Shown: positions 35,346 to 43,473, numbered from the stretch's first letter. The stretch is DNA of 64,000 nucleotides from CAZCGA01 sp964498075 (GCA_964498075.1 CAZCGA010000013.1:12633-76632), one strand, 5' to 3'. Made by a program: numbers and translations. The notes: generated by a model not told the origin, from the sequence alone.

Positions 35346-35573
35346 GCCGAACTTGTCGGTGAGCCTGCCGAAGCGGGCGCCCCAGAACGTCTCGTGGATT
35401 GCCATCCTGATCGTGCCGCCTTCACAGGGCTTGGCCCACACGCGGTTGTGTTTCTCGATGCTGTCGAGCGCTATGATCAACCCAATCGGCGAGCTGGGCG
35501 GCGCCGGCGGCTTTCCGAGCATGCCGTCAGACGCCATGAACACCACGCCCTCGGCCTCGAACTCGGCATGCAC
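35346..35573 (-). pseudogene. fragment of a PhnB-like VOC (glyoxalase-fold) protein
   Basis: The minus-strand frame reads M-H-A-E-F-E-A-E-G-V-V-F-M-A-S-D-G-M, E-G-G-T-I-R-M-A-I-H-E-T-F-W-G-A-R-F-G-R and L-T-D-K-F-G. These are the middle and late parts of PhnB-type VOC proteins. The first half of the protein, before M-H-A-E-F, and the closing V-S-W strand are absent. The 5' break lies at the CAGCTGTCAG repeat. Non-functional relic. Confidence 0.75.
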
Positions 35574-35577
35574 ATAT

Positions 35578-35645
35578 GCTGTCAGTACTCAGCTGTCAGC
35601 TCGGAGCGGTTCACGTTTCGCACAGGCGCGGAAGATTGCAGGCGA
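35578..35645. repeat. diverged repeat with CAGCTGTCAGC core, right copy
   Basis: Starts GCTGTCAGTACTCAGCTGTCAGC and continues through AGCGGTTCACGT to GATTGCAGGCGA. Partner of the copy at 34435-34505, in the same orientation. It abuts the broken end of the VOC fragment, suggesting that the repeat was involved in that breakage. Confidence 0.65.
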
Positions 35646-35711
35646 GATCGACCAATCAACCACCGAGGCACCGAGCACGGAGAACCAGCCGTCCGCCTTC
35701 AGCAGTGCCCT

Positions 35712-35844
35712 TTAGCGGCAGGTCAGCCGGGCGCCGGTCTTTGAGAGCCCGCACTTCGGGCGGAGCGCGCCGCTCGGGTTGAACGCCAGGCTGCCGCACA
35801 GTCCGGCGTCAGTCTGCGCCGCTTCATCCAGCACGACGAACACT
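35712..35844 (-). pseudogene. C-terminal relic of a secreted protein
   Basis: Minus-strand frame reads V-F-V-V-L-D-E-A-A-Q-T-D-A-G-L-C-G-S-L-A-F-N-P-S-G-A and then P-K-C-G-L-S-K-T-G-A-R-L-T-C-R followed by TAA. The spacing F-N-P-(S/T)-G, K-C/A-C-K and L-T-C-R matches the very end of the 1,070-residue propeller protein (37854). Only the tail survives, starting at the right copy of the 36-bp repeat. The parent gene is missing. Confidence 0.6.
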
Positions 35845-35880
35845 CTCACCAGTGGTGGATTACATACTGTGGCGGCGCGG
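35845..35880. repeat. 36-bp perfect direct repeat, right copy
   Basis: Identical to 27593-27628. On its minus strand it supplies the last nine codons and stop of the DinB gene. It also marks the sharp junction between the DinB gene and an unrelated C-terminal gene relic. Confidence 0.9.
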
Positions 35881-36418
35881 TCGCCTGGTCGTTGGCCTGA
35901 ACCCGCTCGGACTGCGGCGGGCCCACCGGCGGCTTGCCCATCTCGGCGCAGATGCGGCGGATGTACTTGGTGTGCGAGTACTCGTGATTGATCATCCGCC
36001 GAAACACCTCCGCCGCTTCCATCGCGGCTTCGGGACTGCGGATGGCACGGAAACGCAGCCCCGCCAACCCCAGCGTGCGGGTACGCACGGCCTGCGCGTA
36101 CTCGAGGATCGCCGCGCCTGACGGCAGGCGCGCGTCGCGGTTGTTGACGTTGTGCACACCGAACCCGTCCTGCAACGCTGGCGTCGCCAGCAGCAGCTGG
36201 CTGGCGGCGTTTGCCGCTTCCATGTCCTCGACGAGCGCGATGTGGCCGAAATGGTAGCTGATACTGATCCCGTCCGGCCGCGGCGGCAGCCACAGCAGCT
36301 CGGCCTGCGACAGCGACTCGATCATGCTGTACAAGTGCCCTCGCGCCGCGTGCAGCTCCTGGCAGAGGACGCTATAGGTCGGGGCAGCGGTTGCGTGCCC
36401 GGGTGACGTCTCGGCCAT
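35846..36418 (-). CDS. DinB-family protein with repeat-encoded C-terminus
   Basis: The 190-residue protein starts at ATG 36418 (M-A-E-T-S-P-G-H-A-T). It carries a DinB-like four-helix bundle with a first helix around L-C-Q-E-L-H-A-A-R-G-H-L-Y-S-M-I, W-L-P-P-R-P-D-G-I-S-I-S-Y-H-F-G-H and N-H-E-Y-S-H-T-K-Y-I. The three histidines (S-Y-H, H-E-Y-S-H) are the usual metal ligands. The last ten residues (A-P-P-Q-Y-V-I-H-H-W) are read from the 36-bp repeat. They probably replace a lost natural end. Function of DinB proteins is often thiol transfer or unknown. Confidence 0.72.
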   Translation of the reverse strand: MAETSPGHATAAPTYSVLCQELHAARGHLYSMIESLSQAELLWLPPRPDGISISYHFGHIALVEDMEAANAASQLLLATPALQDGFGVHNVNNRDARLPSGAAILEYAQAVRTRTLGLAGLRFRAIRSPEAAMEAAEVFRRMINHEYSHTKYIRRICAEMGKPPVGPPQSERVQANDQATAPPQYVIHHW

Positions 36419-36753
36419 TCGGCTACGCTTCCACAACGCCGTGGCTCCAGCAAGCCTTCCGCCCCGGCGCTCGCACGATGTGTCAACCGATTCGGTGGCT
36501 GGTTCGTTCCACTCGTGAGGAGCGATCCGAAATAGAAGCACGAATGCGCCTTCCCCCCCAACCCCCTTCGGACGCATTCTCAACCACGCGCCAGGCCCTG
36601 TCGGATGCCGTCGCCCCCCCGATACGTATTCGACACCTGGCGCGTGGTCGTCCCGCCGGATCCTTCAGTGGAGGCGCGGCCGCGCCGATCGATCTGTCAA
36701 CCGCCGCCGGCGCTCGTTCGCGTCCAACACCAAGCCGCGGAGAAGATCATCGG
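36419..36753. other. gap between divergent dinB and sigma-like genes
   Basis: These 335 bases separate a minus-strand and a plus-strand gene and would hold both promoters. I see no clear -10/-35 pair. Stretches of Cs (36551-36563 and 36616-36622) stand out. There is no supported gene. Confidence 0.5.
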
Positions 36754-37284
36754 TTGAAAAACGCGACCGACAGTCCCGTGGACTACGACGACTTGTACCG
36801 AGCCCACCACGCGCGCGTCCTGCGGCTGTGCCGGCTCCTGCTCTCGGATCCCCACGAGGCCGACGACGTGAGTCAGGAAGTCTTCTTGAAGCTGCTGCGT
36901 CAGCAGCGAACCGTCGGACGGTCGTTTGCCTCGCACGCATCACCGCCGCGTGTGCTGCCGCGTCCAGTCTTCGGCGCGTCGGTGAGCTGGGCGACTGCGG
37001 CCGCGGCGCTCATACTGCTGGTCGGGTTCGCATGGGGTGTGGGGTGGTGGGTGAGCGACGAGCCGGTGTCGCTGGCCACACGCACGGCCAACGTCTCGGC
37101 GTTCGCGGCGGACGTGTCTGCAGCGCTGTTTGCGACGAACGACGCGACCGGGCTCTTGCAGCTGGCCTCCGACGCACCAGACTTGCAAGCGGCGCTCGAA
37201 GCCGGATGGCCGTGCACGCAGGCGCGTTTCCTCAACGGAGAGTGTGATGACCAGGTGTCTGCCCTCTTCTTCGAGGGACAGTGA
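36754..37284 (+). CDS. fusion of ECF sigma region 2 to a membrane anti-sigma-like tail (probably collapsed operon)
   Basis: TTG start at 36754 with GGAGAAG upstream. Residues 9-52 (Y-D-D-L-Y-R-A-H-H-A-R-V-L-R-L-C and H-E-A-D-D-V-S-Q-E-V-F-L-K-L-L) are ECF sigma-70 region 2. After R-Q-Q-R-T-V-G the expected sigma continuation appears in another frame (W-like V-C-L-A-R-I-T-A-A-C). The actual frame goes on to a single transmembrane helix (A-A-A-L-I-L-L-V-G-F-A-W-G-V-G-W-W) and a periplasmic-type domain. Region 4 is missing. A deletion plus frameshift between a sigma and an anti-sigma gene explains this. Followed 16 bases later by a Spy/CpxP-type gene. Confidence 0.6.
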   Translation: MKNATDSPVDYDDLYRAHHARVLRLCRLLLSDPHEADDVSQEVFLKLLRQQRTVGRSFASHASPPRVLPRPVFGASVSWATAAAALILLVGFAWGVGWWVSDEPVSLATRTANVSAFAADVSAALFATNDATGLLQLASDAPDLQAALEAGWPCTQARFLNGECDDQVSALFFEGQ

Positions 37285-37300
37285 ACAAAGGAGTAGTCTC

Positions 37301-37801
37301 ATGAAGCGCTCGAATGCTTTGTTGGTCAGCCTGATTGCTGCCAGCCTGTGGTCGACGGCGGCTCACGCACAGCCGATGGGCCCGCCGCCAATGATGGGGC
37401 GGGGACACATGGGCCACATGGAGCTCGGGGAAGGCCCCGGCATGATGATGCCCCTGGTGCTCCAGCACGCGAATCTCACACCGGACCAGAGCGATCAGGT
37501 CCACAAGATCATGGAAGCGGATCATGAAACGCTGCGGACGCTGTTCGCGCAGTTGCATGCCGCCAACGATCAGTTCGGCGATAAGCTGTTTGCTCCTGGC
37601 AATCTGCAAGCGGCGGATCTGACGCCGCAGATCCAACGCATCATGCAGCTGCGGCAGCAGCTCATGGAGCAAGGGATGAAGACGGCGCTGGCCATCCGCG
37701 CCGTGCTGACGCCGGAACAATTGGCCAAGGTGGCGCAGCTCAAGGACCGGATGCAGAAGCTGCAGACCGAGATGCGCAGTATCTTCGAAGCGAAGGACTA
37801 G
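37301..37801 (+). CDS. Spy/CpxP-type periplasmic protein
   Basis: The 166-residue protein has a signal peptide (cut near T-A-A-H-A-Q), a Met/Pro/His-rich stretch (P-M-G-P-P-P-M-M-G-R-G-H-M), and a helical domain with two L-T-P-(D/E)-Q motifs (N-L-T-P-D-Q-S-D-Q and V-L-T-P-E-Q-L-A-K). L-T-x-x-Q repeats mark the LTXXQ (Spy/CpxP/ZraP, CnrX) family of metal and envelope-stress periplasmic chaperones or sensors. AAGGAG precedes ATG 37301. It follows a sigma/anti-sigma relic, consistent with a former CnrX-like sensing module. Confidence 0.85.
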   Translation: MKRSNALLVSLIAASLWSTAAHAQPMGPPPMMGRGHMGHMELGEGPGMMMPLVLQHANLTPDQSDQVHKIMEADHETLRTLFAQLHAANDQFGDKLFAPGNLQAADLTPQIQRIMQLRQQLMEQGMKTALAIRAVLTPEQLAKVAQLKDRMQKLQTEMRSIFEAKD

Positions 37802-37853
37802 CGACGCGGCGGCATGATCGCAGGGGGAGCTGGGGCCGAAAGTCCTGAGTGAA

Positions 37854-40800
37854 CTAGCGGCACGTCAGCACGTTGCCGCCAAAGGAGAACTTGCAGGCTG
37901 GCTTCGGACCGCCCGTCGGGTTGAAAGCGCCGATCGCGCATGGTCGCTGACCGCACTGCGCTCCCAGGATTGCTGAGACGCGCACCGGCGCCTCGCCGGC
38001 CGCGACCTGGAAATCGTTGCCCTTGCCGCGCACGCTGATTGTGAATCGCCCCGGCGTCTTTGCGGTCTTGTCCCAAATCACCACGCGGCGGATGCCGCCG
38101 GCGAGCGTGCCGGCGCTATCGCCGAACGTCCACCGGGTATGGGCCCTATTGACCACCCAGCCCGGAGCCTTGAGGCCCGGGCGCGCACCGGGCGGTACGG
38201 TGCGCGTGAAGAGCGGTACGCCGTTGCTGTCTTCCACCGTGAAGCTGAAGCCTTCGGTCACCGGATCGATCGGGGTCTTCGCCACACCCACCTTCACCTC
38301 GCCGGACAGCGACAGCGTCTCATCCCCGGAGGGGTCCAGATCCTTGCCGATACGTATCCGCTGTTTGCCCATCGGCACGCTCAGCGCATCGGCAGGATCA
38401 GTGCCCAGATCGACCTCATCGGTATCGAAGGTGCCATCTTCATCTCGATCCAAGGCCGCCCGCCGGCCGGATCCCGGCGGTACGCAGGTGTACGTCAGCT
38501 CTTGCCCGGGCGTGTTGGCGAGGGCGCGCAGGGAAGCGTCAGTCAGAAACAACTCGGAGGCACGATCGCTCTGGAAGTCCCCCAAGGCGAAGAGCTTCGT
38601 CCAGCCGCGCTGCTCACCGGCGACCGTGCCCTTGACGACGACCTCGCATTCAACCTTCGCGGCGCGGGCAAGCAGGAGATCGATGCGCGGACCCGCGACG
38701 GCGGCGTTGGTGCTGGTCAGCGTCACCTGCTGGCCGACGATCGGCGCCAGGTTGCTGTCGAACGCGAGCATGAACTCATCGACCTGACGGCGTTGGGGAT
38801 CGCCGCCGGGGAATTGGAAGACTCCCCCATTGTGGAAGGTGAGCAGTGTGTCCACCGCACCGTCGTGGAGAAAGCCAAAGCCGCGCACTTGATCGCCCAT
38901 GAAAGGGCCGCCGCCGGAGAAGCCGAACATGCCGACCTTCTGGTAGAGGTTGCGCAGGTGCGGAATCTTGAGGTGTTGAGGCTCTCCCTCGAAGGTGGAG
39001 AAGCCATCGCCGCCGAAGAAGCCCGCCGCGGGGTCCAGACGGTGACATCCGTTACAGTTGAAAACGGTGTCCGATATCGGTCCGAAAAAGAAGTCGTGCC
39101 CCGCTTGCTGGTCGGGTGTGAGCGAGTTGTCCAACGGACGCACCGGATTCGGCGGGTAGGTGACCTGCAGAATGAAATCCGTGAACGCTTGCATCTCTGG
39201 GTCCGTCAGCGGCCCGCTCCGTCCAAGCAGGCCGGCGAACGCGACGTTGAACTTCTTGAAGGCGGCGTTCTCATCGAGCGGGTTGCCGCCGGTATCGTTG
39301 CCGCCGGTGCGGTCGCCGCGCCAGTGCATCGGTCCGTGATTGGCCATCCCACGCAAGCTCTGCGTGGTCATCGGCCCCTTCATGGGATGGAAGTCCGGAT
39401 TGCCGAACGGGCCGAGGCGAAATGGATTCGGATTGTTCAACACGACGTCGTCGGGATTCCCTAGGTCCCAGGCCAGGCTGTCGAAGTCGCCGAAGATGTG
39501 GCAGCTGGCGCAGGCGGTCTCGCCGTTGCTCGAGGTCAAGAACGCGTCGTATAGAAAGCGCCGCCCATTGACGACGCTGGCGGGCTCGGGGTTATGCAAA
39601 GACACGTGCGCCTGCTCGCTACGACTCACGGTATCGACCACCGAGACGGAGTTGTCGAAGCGGGTCATGACGTAGAGGCGGCTGCGGGCTTCGTCGAGAG
39701 CCAGTCCGCTCGGGCCGCCACCGCTGACGAGGATGTGGTCTGCGGCGTTGGGTACGAACGAATCGGCTTCGAGCGCCGCTGTGCTGAAGACACCGACCTT
39801 ACTCGAGCCGAAGGCCGCGACGTAGAGCGTCGCCCCGTCGTTGCTCACGGCCATGCCGAGCGGCGTTGCCAGGCTGTCGTCCTTCACACCGGCCGGGCTT
39901 GGGACAACGCTGTAGTTGATGTGCTTGTTCAGGTGCCGCGGCAGCACGCTGCTGCCGTCGAGGACAGTGATCCGTGCTTCATGCAGGTGACCACGCACCG
40001 TGCTGCCGCCGAAGATGCCGGGCCCTTCGAAGCGCACCTCGTTGCGCGCCTCGCCGTTGGTGACGTAAACCCTGCCGCTCACCGGGTTCGCCGCCATGTT
40101 GAAAATGATCGTCCCCACGCCGCTGAAGGAGCTCGCTTCCACCGGCGGGTTGGCGGTGGCGTCGATGGCAAAGACGTCTTTGTCCGGCAGCGAGAAGTGC
40201 ACCGCATTGCTCCAGTTGCGGCCCAGCTCGTCCTCCCAATGACTGCTCCCGGGGTTGAACTTCACGATCAGCCCGGTCTCGGGGTGCGGGATGCCTTGCA
40301 CGTTCACGTCGGGTCCCGGCGACCCGCCCGGCATCGTTTGGCCACCGACGACGCACGGTCCGGCGCTCGCACCACCGTCGCAGACCGCGCCTTCAAAGAC
40401 GGCCGTCGTTTGGTTGCCTGAGTGGAAGACGGCGGCGTAGACGGTGTTGCCGTCCGGGCTGACGGTCAGTGCCCGCGGCGTGTCGCCGAACAGGGTGACG
40501 ATGCTGAGCGGCGTGCCGCCGAGCGAGGCGCCGAGGCTGAGGGCATCGAACACCCACACGTCGGCGCGGTCCACGCCGGGTGTCATCAGCTGCGGGTCGC
40601 CGGGACGGTTTTGTCCGCGATGCGCCGTCGTAATGAAGGCGCGGTTGCCGCCCGGACCGGCGAAGACGATGTCACGCGGCTCGTCGCCGACGAGCAGGGT
40701 GCGGACGACACGCGGCGGTGTCGCCGCCACGTTCACGATGCTGACGCTGTCCGAGAGGTGATTGACGACCCAGACCTCGCCGTTCGTCCGCGCGGCGATG

Positions 40801-41066
40801 GCAACCGGCTCGAGACCAACCGCTACGGACCCGCTGTGCGTGATGCCGCCCGCGCCGACGGCGAATATCTCCAGCCGGTTGTCCGGAGTATTGACGGCGA
40901 ACAGGCGGGTGCCGTCGGGCGACATGGTCAGCGGACGGACCTGGCCGCTTTCGAACGTGACGAACGAGCCCGCATGCGCTGGTCCGGCACCGACGAGCCC
41001 GCACGACAGCAACAGTAGGCCCGTGGCTCTTCTGAGTGCCGGACAACGCCCGCGTAATCGCATCAT
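37854..41066 (-). CDS. secreted YVTN-type propeller fused to a dihaem peroxidase-like domain
   Basis: Start set at ATG 41066, which has AGGAGGAGC upstream; a frame to 41105 also exists. A signal peptide ends at A-G-P-A-H-A. Residues about 35-480 are beta-propeller blades (T-M-S-P-D-G-T-R-L-F-A-V-N, A-V-S-N-D-G-A-T-L-Y-V-A). Two haem-c sites follow: C-A-S-C-H (519-523) and C-N-G-C-H (671-675). L-K-I-P-H-L-R-N-L-Y-Q and F-L-H-D-G-A-V-D-T-L resemble the MauG/cytochrome c peroxidase second half. The last ~300 residues are beta-rich and end in L-T-C-R. Probable extracellular or periplasmic redox enzyme, 1,070 residues. Confidence 0.85.
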   Translation of the reverse strand: MMRLRGRCPALRRATGLLLLSCGLVGAGPAHAGSFVTFESGQVRPLTMSPDGTRLFAVNTPDNRLEIFAVGAGGITHSGSVAVGLEPVAIAARTNGEVWVVNHLSDSVSIVNVAATPPRVVRTLLVGDEPRDIVFAGPGGNRAFITTAHRGQNRPGDPQLMTPGVDRADVWVFDALSLGASLGGTPLSIVTLFGDTPRALTVSPDGNTVYAAVFHSGNQTTAVFEGAVCDGGASAGPCVVGGQTMPGGSPGPDVNVQGIPHPETGLIVKFNPGSSHWEDELGRNWSNAVHFSLPDKDVFAIDATANPPVEASSFSGVGTIIFNMAANPVSGRVYVTNGEARNEVRFEGPGIFGGSTVRGHLHEARITVLDGSSVLPRHLNKHINYSVVPSPAGVKDDSLATPLGMAVSNDGATLYVAAFGSSKVGVFSTAALEADSFVPNAADHILVSGGGPSGLALDEARSRLYVMTRFDNSVSVVDTVSRSEQAHVSLHNPEPASVVNGRRFLYDAFLTSSNGETACASCHIFGDFDSLAWDLGNPDDVVLNNPNPFRLGPFGNPDFHPMKGPMTTQSLRGMANHGPMHWRGDRTGGNDTGGNPLDENAAFKKFNVAFAGLLGRSGPLTDPEMQAFTDFILQVTYPPNPVRPLDNSLTPDQQAGHDFFFGPISDTVFNCNGCHRLDPAAGFFGGDGFSTFEGEPQHLKIPHLRNLYQKVGMFGFSGGGPFMGDQVRGFGFLHDGAVDTLLTFHNGGVFQFPGGDPQRRQVDEFMLAFDSNLAPIVGQQVTLTSTNAAVAGPRIDLLLARAAKVECEVVVKGTVAGEQRGWTKLFALGDFQSDRASELFLTDASLRALANTPGQELTYTCVPPGSGRRAALDRDEDGTFDTDEVDLGTDPADALSVPMGKQRIRIGKDLDPSGDETLSLSGEVKVGVAKTPIDPVTEGFSFTVEDSNGVPLFTRTVPPGARPGLKAPGWVVNRAHTRWTFGDSAGTLAGGIRRVVIWDKTAKTPGRFTISVRGKGNDFQVAAGEAPVRVSAILGAQCGQRPCAIGAFNPTGGPKPACKFSFGGNVLTCR

Positions 41067-41307
41067 GCTCCTCCTGAACCCACGAAAATGTCGATGTATG
41101 TTCATCTACCATCGGACCACCGCATACGACAATCCAGATTCGCGCTGCATGTCGAACCGCGAGTGCATCCTGGCGAAATTACGGTCTGTCCGTTGCACGC
41201 CCCCGCCACCATCGGTCTACAGACCTTCGCCGATCCTTCAACATTCTAGCAGAACTACCGCCGGCAGCGCTGGTATTTTTCACGCGCTCGCCGCACTATG
41301 CGGAGCC
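41067..41307. other. gap between divergent genes, no gene seen
   Basis: These 241 bases separate the propeller-dihaem gene and the SDR gene and must contain their divergent promoters. The middle part is clearly less GC-rich than the flanks (for example around 41221-41280), as promoters often are. No motif can be called with confidence. Confidence 0.4.
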
Positions 41308-42081
41308 ATGGCAGCGCAGCATGCGTGGCGCACGGCAATCGTGACCGGGGCGGCGAGCGGGATCGGGCGATCGTTTGCCGAAACCCTCGCCGGTCAAGGC
41401 AGCGTGGTGGGACTGCTCGACGTGTCGGCCGCCGGACTCACGACGGTGGCGGAGGCGATTCGCGGCAAGGGTGGACGTGCGGAAACGCGCGTCGCGGACG
41501 TCAGTGCAGCGGAGCAAGTGCGCGACGCGGTCGCCGAGCTCACGTCCAAACTTGGTGGCCTGGACCTCGTCGTGCACTGCGCTGCGATCCTCGGGCCCGG
41601 GCATTTCGCGGAGCAGACGGCGGAAGCCTTCGAGCGGGTGCTGCGCATCGACCTGCTCGGCACCGCCAACGTTGTACGCGCCGCGCTGCCGGCGCTACGG
41701 CAGTCGCGCGGCTCGATTGCCTGCCTTGCCTCGACCGCTGCCGTGCACGGTTGGCCGGGGTTGGGTGCCTACTCCGCCGCCAAGTTCGGGGTGGCGGGTT
41801 TCTGCGATGCGGTGCGTCCGGAGCTGGCGCGCGACGGCGTGGCGCTCACGGCGGTGTTTCCGCTGCTGATCGACACACCGCTGCTGGCCGGCGCGGACAT
41901 TCCGCCCATCTTGAAGCAGGGGCGGCGGCTGCCGCCCGCCGCGGTCGTACGGAAGACGCTGGCCGGCGTGGCGCGGCGGCGCCCGCGGGTTTTCATCCCG
42001 GGCAGCGTGCGGCTGGTCGCGGCGCTCCACGGCCTGGCCCCGTCGGTGCTCGATTGGTACGGGCGCCGGTTTGGGTTCTAA
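41308..42081 (+). CDS. short-chain dehydrogenase/reductase (SDR)
   Basis: The 257-residue SDR starts M-A-A-Q-H-A-W-R-T-A-I-V-T-G-A-A-S-G-I-G with the T-G-x-x-x-G-I-G cofactor motif. It keeps the catalytic Ser of A-S-T-A-A, Tyr and Lys of Y-S-A-A-K, and D-V-S-A-A for nucleotide specificity. ATG 41308 has C-G-G-A-G directly upstream; the open frame extends further up but there is no signal for an earlier start. The substrate is unknown. Confidence 0.9.
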   Translation: MAAQHAWRTAIVTGAASGIGRSFAETLAGQGSVVGLLDVSAAGLTTVAEAIRGKGGRAETRVADVSAAEQVRDAVAELTSKLGGLDLVVHCAAILGPGHFAEQTAEAFERVLRIDLLGTANVVRAALPALRQSRGSIACLASTAAVHGWPGLGAYSAAKFGVAGFCDAVRPELARDGVALTAVFPLLIDTPLLAGADIPPILKQGRRLPPAAVVRKTLAGVARRRPRVFIPGSVRLVAALHGLAPSVLDWYGRRFGF

Positions 42082-42207
42082 CGCGGCGCGGTCGTATTGG
42101 CGAGGCATTTCCCCTCGGTCGCAGACGCAGCCGATGTCGCGCTGCGTCGCGTCGAACGAGCGGACGACGCAGCGAACCCGACCGGAAATGCCTCGCCCCT
42201 ACTCGCC

Positions 42208-42561
42208 CTACGTCACCCAGCCCCACTTACGCTTGTTGGCTTCGATCTGCTCCGACGTCGGCTTCGGCAGCTGCTCATGCTTGCAGACCTCGAAGTCGCT
42301 CATCTGCTCCATGATCTTGTAGTTCAGCGGTGAGTCGTCCTTGAACACGTCCGGGACGGCGGCTTCTTCGAAGATCGTCTGCCACGGGCATTCAGGCTCG
42401 CACGCACCGCAGTCGATGCATTCGTCGGGGTGGATGTACAGCTGGTTTGGAAAGGTCGCCGCATCTTGCCCCGTGTAGCGGTAGATACAGTCGACCGGGC
42501 AGACCGCGACGCACGCGGTATCGACACAGTCTCTGCACAGCCGGGTAATAATGTACGTCAT
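42208..42561 (-). CDS. ferredoxin, 7Fe type (3Fe-4S/4Fe-4S)
   Basis: The 117-residue protein has the two cysteine clusters of bacterial 7Fe ferredoxins: C-R-D-C-V-D-T-A-C-V-A-V-C-P and C-I-D-C-G-A-C-E-P-E-C-P. An extended C-terminal tail is also present. It carries electrons between soluble redox partners. It lies 11 bases after an Rrf2-type gene, so they probably form one transcript and the regulator may sense the same iron-sulphur status. Confidence 0.92.
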   Translation of the reverse strand: MTYIITRLCRDCVDTACVAVCPVDCIYRYTGQDAATFPNQLYIHPDECIDCGACEPECPWQTIFEEAAVPDVFKDDSPLNYKIMEQMSDFEVCKHEQLPKPTSEQIEANKRKWGWVT

Positions 42562-42572
42562 CGCCTCCTCCT

Positions 42573-43043
42573 TCAGGCCACTTTGGGAGCGGGTCCCACG
42601 CCGCGGGACGATCGAACGCGCAGACGTTGCACCAACCCCTTGCGATCCGCGATGTCGCCGATGGAGATGTTATCGAGGTAGTTGCCCAACAGCTCCTGGG
42701 CGCCGCTCCACACGTCAATCTGGGTACACACAGATGCAAAACAGCAGAAGCCCTCGCGCCGGTCAACACACTCAATCAACGACAGACGTCCCTCGACGCC
42801 TTCGTAGACCGCGCGCACCGAGATCTGGGCGGCGGGGCGGCCGAGGCGGAAGCCGCCACGTGCGCCGGGCACGGAGGCGAGGAAGCCCGCGCCGACCAGG
42901 GCGCGCAGGATCTTCGAGAGAAAGTGCGGCGGGATGTTCTGCCGCCGCTGGATCTCGCTGCGCGGGATGACGCGTTCGGGCGGCTGCGCCGCCAGGTAGC
43001 AGAGGGCGCGGATGGCGTAGTCGACGCGCCGGCCGACGTTCAT
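42573..43043 (-). CDS. Rrf2-family transcriptional regulator
   Basis: Protein of 156 residues from ATG 43043 (M-N-V-G-R-R-V-D-Y-A-I-R-A-L-C-Y-L-A), the usual Rrf2 opening. A winged-helix DNA-binding domain with I-P-P-H-F-L-S-K-I-L and G-A-R-G-G-F-R-L-G follows. The cysteine set C-V-D-R-R-E-G-F-C-C-F-A-S-V-C is typical of Rrf2 proteins that bind an iron-sulphur cluster. An in-frame ATG at 43127 would add 28 residues, but its GGAGG sits too close to the start. It probably regulates the ferredoxin just downstream. Confidence 0.88.
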   Translation of the reverse strand: MNVGRRVDYAIRALCYLAAQPPERVIPRSEIQRRQNIPPHFLSKILRALVGAGFLASVPGARGGFRLGRPAAQISVRAVYEGVEGRLSLIECVDRREGFCCFASVCTQIDVWSGAQELLGNYLDNISIGDIADRKGLVQRLRVRSSRGVGPAPKVA

Positions 43044-43303
43044 GATCGAGCTGCGATGGACGTTCAGGCGTACCGGCGTGCCGCGCTGTCTGAGCTTCGG
43101 CAGCGGCTTCTTAGTGGGCAAGACCATCCTCCGGCAACGCCGCAGCGCGGCGCATCAGCTCTGGAACATCGAGCATCGGCGCGGAATATAGAGTCCTAAG
43201 CTCCGCAATGTCAACGCGCTGCGCGCTGTACAGCGACGCCCTTTATGAGTACTGTGCCGCGCGAACGGGAGTCTGCGAAGCCACCTGGTGGGAGGGAGGA
43301 ACC

Positions 43304-43459
43304 ATGGAGAAGGGATCGTACACGTCCGGCCTCATCGGTGCGCTCTGCGGCGTGCTCATCGCGCTGCTGGCAATCAGCATGGGCGCCGCCAGCGTGCTGA
43401 TGTTCGGCGGTGGGGACGAGGGCCACGCCGTGCACGGCGGCGCGAGCGAGCATCACTGA
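43304..43459 (+). CDS. small single-helix membrane protein
   Basis: A 51-residue product begins M-E-K-G-S-Y-T-S-G-L and has one transmembrane helix (L-I-G-A-L-C-G-V-L-I-A-L-L-A-I-S) followed by a His/Gly-rich tail ending H-G-G-A-S-E-H-H. GGGAGGGAGG directly precedes the ATG, so translation is credible. No family recognised. Confidence 0.6.
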   Translation: MEKGSYTSGLIGALCGVLIALLAISMGAASVLMFGGGDEGHAVHGGASEHH

Positions 43460-43473
43460 ACGCCGCGGGCTCG

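Noticed and set aside
27593..35880. Reading the 36-bp repeats as tRNA-type attachment sites
   Set aside because: They contain no tRNA-like structure and no integrase lies between them, so only the weaker claim of boundary repeats is kept.
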